The position numbers and the translations under genes are program-made. This document shows positions 58,611 to 64,000 of a stretch of 64,000 nt of DNA, in pieces. The notes under the pieces are model-generated. The model worked only from the letters and a program-made list of their open reading frames with translations, did not search any database and was not told the DNA's origin. The DNA is from an uncultured bacterium (GTDB taxonomy: Bacteria > Verrucomicrobiota > Kiritimatiellia > CAIVKH01), in the NCBI GenBank assembly GCA_903906425.1, contig CAIVKH010000193.1, positions 1 to 64,000 of the forward strand. Direction: 5' to 3'. Positions within the stretch are counted from its first letter, which is position 1; every line of letters begins with the position of its first letter.

Positions 58611-60839
58611 CTATTGGATGCGGCGGAGCGTCACAGTTTTGATTTCGAGGGGGGCGGTGGCGTTGTAGAGGAAGACGAGCCGGAAGTCGGCGGTGCCGGA
58701 GAGGGTGACGAGGTGGCGGAACGGCGGCGTGCCATCCATTTCGACGTAGCCGATGCAGTTGTTGTCGGGGTTCTCAATGGTCCAGGAGCCGGTTTGCGCG
58801 CTGGCGTCGGGCGTGGCGTAGTCAATGGTGATGGCGTAGCGGCCGGTGGGGAAGATGAGGCGCGGGCCGTAGAGGACGACGCGGACGGCTTCGCGGGCGG
58901 GGTCGAGTTCGACAGAGTCGTGTTCGAGGTTGATGGTGCCGGCGTGGAAGAATTCGGCGGCGGGCAGGGTGAGGCTTGCGCCGACGGGGATGTCATAGGG
59001 CTGCGGGGGATGCCGGGTCAGTTCCTGCTGCGTCGGGAAGCGGAGGGTCCAGTTGGTTCCGCGCGGCGTGACGGGGTGGGCTTCGCGGTCCAAACGAAAC
59101 GACCAGACGGTGCCATCGTGGGCCAGCAGCGTGAGGCGCGGGTGGTTGAGCAGGGCCTTGAGCGTCCAGGTGACCGGCCGGGGGCTGACTTTTTCGGGGA
59201 ACAAATCTTCGTGCAGAATGATGGCGTTGACGCCGCGCTTCTGGAGGTCGTCGAGTTGCGCGTCGGCGATTTCGCCGCGGTTGACGCTCTCGATGGCGTG
59301 GAAAAAGTCGCTGCGGTAGGAGAGCGGGACGAAGGGGCGGTAGCCGTTGACCATGCGGATGCGGTAGAGCGAGGCGTCGAATTCGTACACGGAGGCGAAG
59401 TGCGAGTCCCCGGGCCAGAAGGGAATGACCAGCGCGTGGGGGTTTTCGCCGTGCTCGCGGGCGTTGCGGGCGACGGCGGCATAGGCGTCCTGCTTCGTGG
59501 CCAGCGAGGTGAGCACCACGACGTTGAAGGATTCGAATTCGACAAAGGCGACGGCGACTAGGGCGGCGCAAAGAACGGTCGCAAGGGCGCGGCGGCTGAA
59601 TACGGCGGCGATGTGGCGGATGGCCAGCGCGGCGGCGATGGCGAACAGCGGCGGCGCGATGGTCAGGATTTTTGCGGGCTGGCGGATCATGCCGAAGTGC
59701 GGGATGAAGTCGCGGGCCTTGCGGAAAAATACGCCGCCGTGAATTCCATGCGGGCCCAGCGCCATCGCGGCCATGACCAGCAGGCCGGCGACCAGCGCGA
59801 TGAGGCCGGCGGCGGCGAGGCGCCGGCGGCGGTCGCGCAGCGCGATGATCGCGGCGGCGATGAGGCCGGCGGCGAGAAGGGCGACGAGGCCGCAGCCGAT
59901 ATAAATGTGATTGGTGACGCCGGCATCGTAGCGCGCGAAAAATCCGGCGGCCTTCGGCGAGGTCAACGCCACTTCGGACAGCGGGCGCGATCCGCGGCCG
60001 GACTCGCTGACGGTGCCGGTCATGCTTTTCGCGGTCAGCAACGCGAGGGCGAGGGCGGCAAGAACGGGCGTCAAACGCAGCGCGATTCTGATCCAGCCGC
60101 GCGGGAAGGCGGGCAGCTTTCCGGCCTGCGAGAGCGAGACGAGGCAGAAGAGCGGGGAGAAAAGCAGACTGAAGAAAAATACGTGCGTGTCGTTCCACGC
60201 GGAGAACAGCAGGGCGATTGCGGCGAGAAATCCGCCGGTCCATCTTTCGTCGCGCAGGGCGATGTCGAGGCCGAGGAAGAAAAGCGGCGGAAGGCACATG
60301 GCAAAACCGGCGGGGCTTCCGCCGGCGAGGTTGATCCAGCGAAAGGGATAGGCGACGGTCAACGCCGCCAGCGCCCATGCCCACGCGGACGACACGCCAT
60401 AGCGGCGCACGAGGTGGAAGGTGATGAGCATCGTGAGCCAGAGCGAGATGAAGCCCGAGAAATTCCAGCCGAACGCGCGGCCGGCGATGGCGTCGCCGAG
60501 GGCGAAGAAAAGGGAGAACGGAAAATAATACGCGCCGATTTCGCGGCGCGCGGCGTCGTTGCCGAGGTTGAATTCGTAGATGTTCGAGAACAGCGGCGTG
60601 CGGCCGCGGGCCATGTCCTCGAAGAGCCAGAAGTGGTAGAGCAGTTGCAGTTGGTCGCCCGGTTCCATGAAGCGCGGCGCCGAGTGTTCGCAGGATTTCA
60701 CCGCGCCATATGGGATGGCCGAGGCGAGGTGGCGCGGCAGCGGCCACGACAATTCCGCCCACACCGCCGCGGTCAGCAGCAGCGCGACGAGGCAGGTGCG
60801 CCCGAAGACCGGCCGGCCCGTTGAAATTTCCCGATCCAT
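58611..60839 (-). CDS. Polytopic membrane protein, GT-C glycosyltransferase-like
   Basis: 742 aa, about 10 predicted TMs by eye, soluble C-terminus. Confidence 0.65.
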   Translation of the reverse strand: MDREISTGRPVFGRTCLVALLLTAAVWAELSWPLPRHLASAIPYGAVKSCEHSAPRFMEPGDQLQLLYHFWLFEDMARGRTPLFSNIYEFNLGNDAARREIGAYYFPFSLFFALGDAIAGRAFGWNFSGFISLWLTMLITFHLVRRYGVSSAWAWALAALTVAYPFRWINLAGGSPAGFAMCLPPLFFLGLDIALRDERWTGGFLAAIALLFSAWNDTHVFFFSLLFSPLFCLVSLSQAGKLPAFPRGWIRIALRLTPVLAALALALLTAKSMTGTVSESGRGSRPLSEVALTSPKAAGFFARYDAGVTNHIYIGCGLVALLAAGLIAAAIIALRDRRRRLAAAGLIALVAGLLVMAAMALGPHGIHGGVFFRKARDFIPHFGMIRQPAKILTIAPPLFAIAAALAIRHIAAVFSRRALATVLCAALVAVAFVEFESFNVVVLTSLATKQDAYAAVARNAREHGENPHALVIPFWPGDSHFASVYEFDASLYRIRMVNGYRPFVPLSYRSDFFHAIESVNRGEIADAQLDDLQKRGVNAIILHEDLFPEKVSPRPVTWTLKALLNHPRLTLLAHDGTVWSFRLDREAHPVTPRGTNWTLRFPTQQELTRHPPQPYDIPVGASLTLPAAEFFHAGTINLEHDSVELDPAREAVRVVLYGPRLIFPTGRYAITIDYATPDASAQTGSWTIENPDNNCIGYVEMDGTPPFRHLVTLSGTADFRLVFLYNATAPLEIKTVTLRRIQ

Positions 60840-61062
60840 GCTTCTCGTTTATTCGTTCCGCCGCCGGTTCGGCAAGCACCGATGGATTTTCTTTGGCGCG
60901 CCGGCCGCAGGGGCGGGCTGCCGGTGCGGCGTGACTTCATTCTGGCGGCGACCGGGCGCGGCTGAAGGAAAATATTTCATTCTTGTTCACTTCCGCTTGA
61001 CCTTTTTTTTTGATCGCGGCAAGGTGCAAACATCAGGCTAAAGAAAAAAAACAGGGGACGAT

Positions 61063-61650
61063 ATGATGTACTTTAGAATTCTTGCGGCGCTGTCACTGGT
61101 CGCGGTGCTCGGCTTTTTCGGAACCGGGTGCGAGGTCAACGTCGGAGCCAAACAGACGGATACAAATGGTGTGCCCACGACGACGACGAATCCGACTTCA
61201 ACGACGCAAACAAATCCGCTCACACAGACCACGACACCGGCTTCGACGAATCAACCGGTTTTTGCCGATGAACTCGATGTTTCGGGCGCGATCACCTACG
61301 GAACGCACGCCGACTTCAAGCCGCAGAATGCGCAACCCACGCAGATTCTCTACAAGTCCGACATTAGCGGCGGAAAGGTCTATCTGGATTTCCAGCCGCT
61401 GACCGGCTGGCCGCTTGACAACGGCACGGATGGAGGCGTCTGCATCTTCTGGCACGAAGGCGGCAATGTCGTGGGCGGAATGTTCGACTGGCACGGCGTG
61501 GGCCAGACGATCAAGCTGCTCGAAAACATCTATGGCGGTTACCTGGCCGGACATGTGCCGAAACACGGTGACTCGGTCTGGTTCTGCATCATCGGCAACG
61601 GCGACAAAGTGCGCACGACGGTGACGAAGAGTTCCGCGACGTGGGATTGA
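61063..61650 (+). CDS. Lipoprotein, paralog of 8808..9302
   Basis: LGFFGTGC lipobox, Thr-rich linker, C-terminus GGVCIFWHEGGNVVGGMFDWHGVGQTIKLLENIYGGYLAGHVP. Confidence 0.75.
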   Translation: MMYFRILAALSLVAVLGFFGTGCEVNVGAKQTDTNGVPTTTTNPTSTTQTNPLTQTTTPASTNQPVFADELDVSGAITYGTHADFKPQNAQPTQILYKSDISGGKVYLDFQPLTGWPLDNGTDGGVCIFWHEGGNVVGGMFDWHGVGQTIKLLENIYGGYLAGHVPKHGDSVWFCIIGNGDKVRTTVTKSSATWD

Positions 61651-61683
61651 TCAGCGCTTCTGCCCGATGACGGATTCGCCGCG

Positions 61684-62601
61684 TCACGGCAGCGGCGAAC
61701 CGTTGGCAATCGGACGCGGCCAGCCTTCCCATTTGCGATGCGGTTTCTTCTCGTAGGCCGGCCCGCTTTCGCTGAAGCGGATGAACCGGTACGTGCAATC
61801 GCTGTCCAGCGAGAGCTGCCGGTCCGGAACCAGTTCAATTTCGTCGCCGAATTTCCCGTGATTGATTTCGTGGACAAGCTTTGCCTCGCCGGTAAAACGG
61901 CTGCCAAAATTGAATTCGAAATCGTCGAAATAAAAAACGCAGCCGGACGGCAGGACCGGCAGCAGCCGCTCGAACACCGTCTTGGATGATGAATAGTAGT
62001 CGCAGTCCACCCACACGAGAATTGGTTTTTGTTGCGCAATCTCGGCGATGACATCCGGCGTCAGAGAGTCCTCAAAATACCCCTTGTGGATTTTGTAATT
62101 CGCGTAGCACTTCTTCTCGCAGTAATCGTGCAAGATTTCGTAGTTGCCCTTGAACTGCCCTTGTGCCCACTCGAAACCGCCGAGGCTGATTTCAGCCTTG
62201 CCGTCTGGCGCCCGCAATCCCTCGAACGAGTCGAACGCATGGACCGTCACTTCGTTTTCCAATCCGAGATAGCGCGTCGCATAGAGCATCTTTGCGAAGG
62301 AATAGCCATTGGCCGTGCCAAATTCCAAGATCGAGAATGGCCCCTTGTATTTTGCGTTGAAGTCGCGGAGCACGTCGTAGAGCTGCTCCATCCTGTAGAA
62401 GCTGCCCGCAAATTTCCTCAGTAGTTTCCGCGGGGCCGAAATGCAGTTCAAAAAGAAGAACGTCTTCAGCCAGTCTCCCGGCAGCAAATACGAAGAGAGC
62501 CTCATCCCCTTTGTCAATGTCGACCGGTCGGCGAGCGCTTTCTTCGCACTCACCAAAGGCTGACTTTCCAAGTTTATTCGCTTGGCAACACTCTCATGCA
62601 T
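61684..62601 (-). CDS. TylF/MycF-like SAM-dependent methyltransferase
   Basis: FSILEFGTANGYSFAKML, VHAFDSFEGLRAPDG, ILVWVDCDYYSSSKTVFERLLPVLPSGCVFYFDDFE. Confidence 0.8.
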   Translation of the reverse strand: MHESVAKRINLESQPLVSAKKALADRSTLTKGMRLSSYLLPGDWLKTFFFLNCISAPRKLLRKFAGSFYRMEQLYDVLRDFNAKYKGPFSILEFGTANGYSFAKMLYATRYLGLENEVTVHAFDSFEGLRAPDGKAEISLGGFEWAQGQFKGNYEILHDYCEKKCYANYKIHKGYFEDSLTPDVIAEIAQQKPILVWVDCDYYSSSKTVFERLLPVLPSGCVFYFDDFEFNFGSRFTGEAKLVHEINHGKFGDEIELVPDRQLSLDSDCTYRFIRFSESGPAYEKKPHRKWEGWPRPIANGSPLP

Positions 62602-62867
62602 ACCCCATTCCTCCCGCAAAGCATTCCAATTGCACCAGCTGATTTTTTCTGGAAGCTACATCCAAACTTTGAACAATCAAATTTTCCACGTATGAATTCT
62701 GGCTCGACAAGCCTTTCACCGTAGAAACGATCACCCTTGGCGATGCACCCGCGAAGAACGCAAACGAAAAGGCATGTGTTCGAATCCAGAACCAAACGAT
62801 CATACAAGAAAACACGACCTCACGATGCCGAAGGCGCATCGTGGAGGTTGGATCAACCGCACGCAAA

Positions 62868-63287
62868 TTACAGTTTTGTGCCGTTGATTGGATTGTGCTT
62901 GGGCGGGTCATGCCAGAACTCTACGAAATCCATCTGCATCGTTTTGCCATCTGAGCTCAGCGTGCAATCAATCTCACCCGTGCCGACGCCGGGGTTCGTG
63001 AACGGTCCGGTGACCGTGGTGCCGTCCTGGGTGAACGTTCCAGCCAAATGCTGGGATGAGAACCCGGCATCGTTATACTGGACGAAAGTTCCATCGGCAT
63101 TAAACTTCCACCACGTCTGGCCGCCATCTGTTTGATTCACCATCGCCCACTCGCCCACGACGCTGCCAGCACTACTGCCGCCTTTGTCGCTGCTGCCGCC
63201 GCCGTTGTCGCATCCCGACACTAACGCCATTGCGGCCATGGTCATGACGATCACGCCCACCATTTTCATGAATCCACGCACTGTCAT
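62868..63287 (-). CDS. Small lipoprotein, lipocalin-like beta-rich
   Basis: MAAMALVSGC lipobox; VVGEWAMVNQTDGGQTWWKFNADGTFVQYN. Confidence 0.65.
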   Translation of the reverse strand: MTVRGFMKMVGVIVMTMAAMALVSGCDNGGGSSDKGGSSAGSVVGEWAMVNQTDGGQTWWKFNADGTFVQYNDAGFSSQHLAGTFTQDGTTVTGPFTNPGVGTGEIDCTLSSDGKTMQMDFVEFWHDPPKHNPINGTKL

Positions 63288-63441
63288 TTCACTATCTCCT
63301 GTTATATTTATTCAACGTACAAACTGATCAAGCGCGCGAATTCCTACGCAACAATGCAGTGACTTCGCAACTTAATTTTGATTATTTTTGAGCCTCGCCA
63401 ATCGCGACAATCATGGAATCCCGTCCGCATTTTCGGCCCGC

Positions 63442-63954
63442 TCAGCGGCGTTTTTTGTCGATGGGCTTGACGAAGAGAATTTCTGCCATGCTCACACGGT
63501 CGCTCTTCCGCAGTCCGCGGATTTGTTCGAGCAACCGTGCAATGAGGTCGCGTTCGCGTTGGTCTTCCTCCGGCACATCATCCAACACATCGCGGATCGC
63601 AATTTCGAGCGTCTTGAAATCGTTGCCTGGATTTAGGGCCAGCAGATAGCGGGCAGGCGCGACTTCGACCAGATGAAGAAAGGGAATGCGCCGAAGTGCG
63701 TCACTGGGACCGATGACGATCAGTCCCGTGTGCGCCGCCATATCCACGACTTCCACCGCCGGTCGTGCCGATCCGTCGGTGCGCATGGCGCTTTTCGCAA
63801 GTTTCACAATGGCGCGTCCGCGGTCCGGATCGATGTATCGCAATTCCCTCAGGGTGCTTTCCGGAAGCGTCACCGTGATGGGGCGGCTCGGCCCGGCATA
63901 TTTGGGCGGACGTCCACCGGCGCCTTTTCTGCCAGTATGTCGATTAGTTTTCAC
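63442..63954 (-). CDS. Hypothetical protein, possible RHH-like N-terminus
   Basis: GGRPPKYAGPSRPITVTLPESTLRELRYIDPDRGRAIVKLAKSAM; 170 aa. Confidence 0.55.
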   Translation of the reverse strand: MKTNRHTGRKGAGGRPPKYAGPSRPITVTLPESTLRELRYIDPDRGRAIVKLAKSAMRTDGSARPAVEVVDMAAHTGLIVIGPSDALRRIPFLHLVEVAPARYLLALNPGNDFKTLEIAIRDVLDDVPEEDQRERDLIARLLEQIRGLRKSDRVSMAEILFVKPIDKKRR

Positions 63955-64000
63955 TTTGGAAATGGAACTACGTGATACTTCTTAAGGTGAAACATATTCT

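Noticed and set aside
58401-59561. 386-aa Gly/Val/Glu-rich plus-strand ORF
   Set aside because: Antisense shadow of the membrane protein at 58611..60839.
1-64000. tRNA, rRNA, prophage, integrase or IS element
   Set aside because: None recognised on reading the ORFs and intergenic regions; cannot be fully excluded without a covariance-model search.

Overview
GC-rich bacterial chromosome segment, most likely Verrucomicrobiota/PVC (divergent FtsQ-FtsA-FtsZ cluster, Mla/Bam/Lpt outer-membrane genes, a PEP-CTERM protein, several glycoside hydrolases). About 45 protein genes can be supported; I saw no rRNA, tRNA, CRISPR array or intact transposon. The dominant unexplained signal is a dispersed module of 15-bp palindromes, TTCCAAT(S)ATTGGAA. 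They occur as pairs (once as a triplet) at 17 loci (35 units). Unit starts are 32 bp apart in 14 of 18 intervals and 33 bp in 4, with a variable GC-rich 17-18 bp spacer. 16 loci are at gene boundaries; one is translated inside a lipoprotein signal peptide. One locus has two changes that keep the two units exact reverse complements of each other. Other points worth a second look: an ilvD with a frameshift and an in-frame NTF2/SnoaL-like insertion; an MlaF-position ABC protein with no recognisable Walker A, signature or Walker B motif; a perfect 11-bp stem plus T7 terminator inside the signal-peptide codons of a DUF4105 gene; an exact 13-unit 21-bp tandem array next to a truncated gene remnant; a V-ATPase B-D fragment without the A subunit; an HhH/RNase H-like/GNAT fusion; and two lipoprotein paralogs 52 kb apart. 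Family names come from reading the translations by eye; no database search was run.
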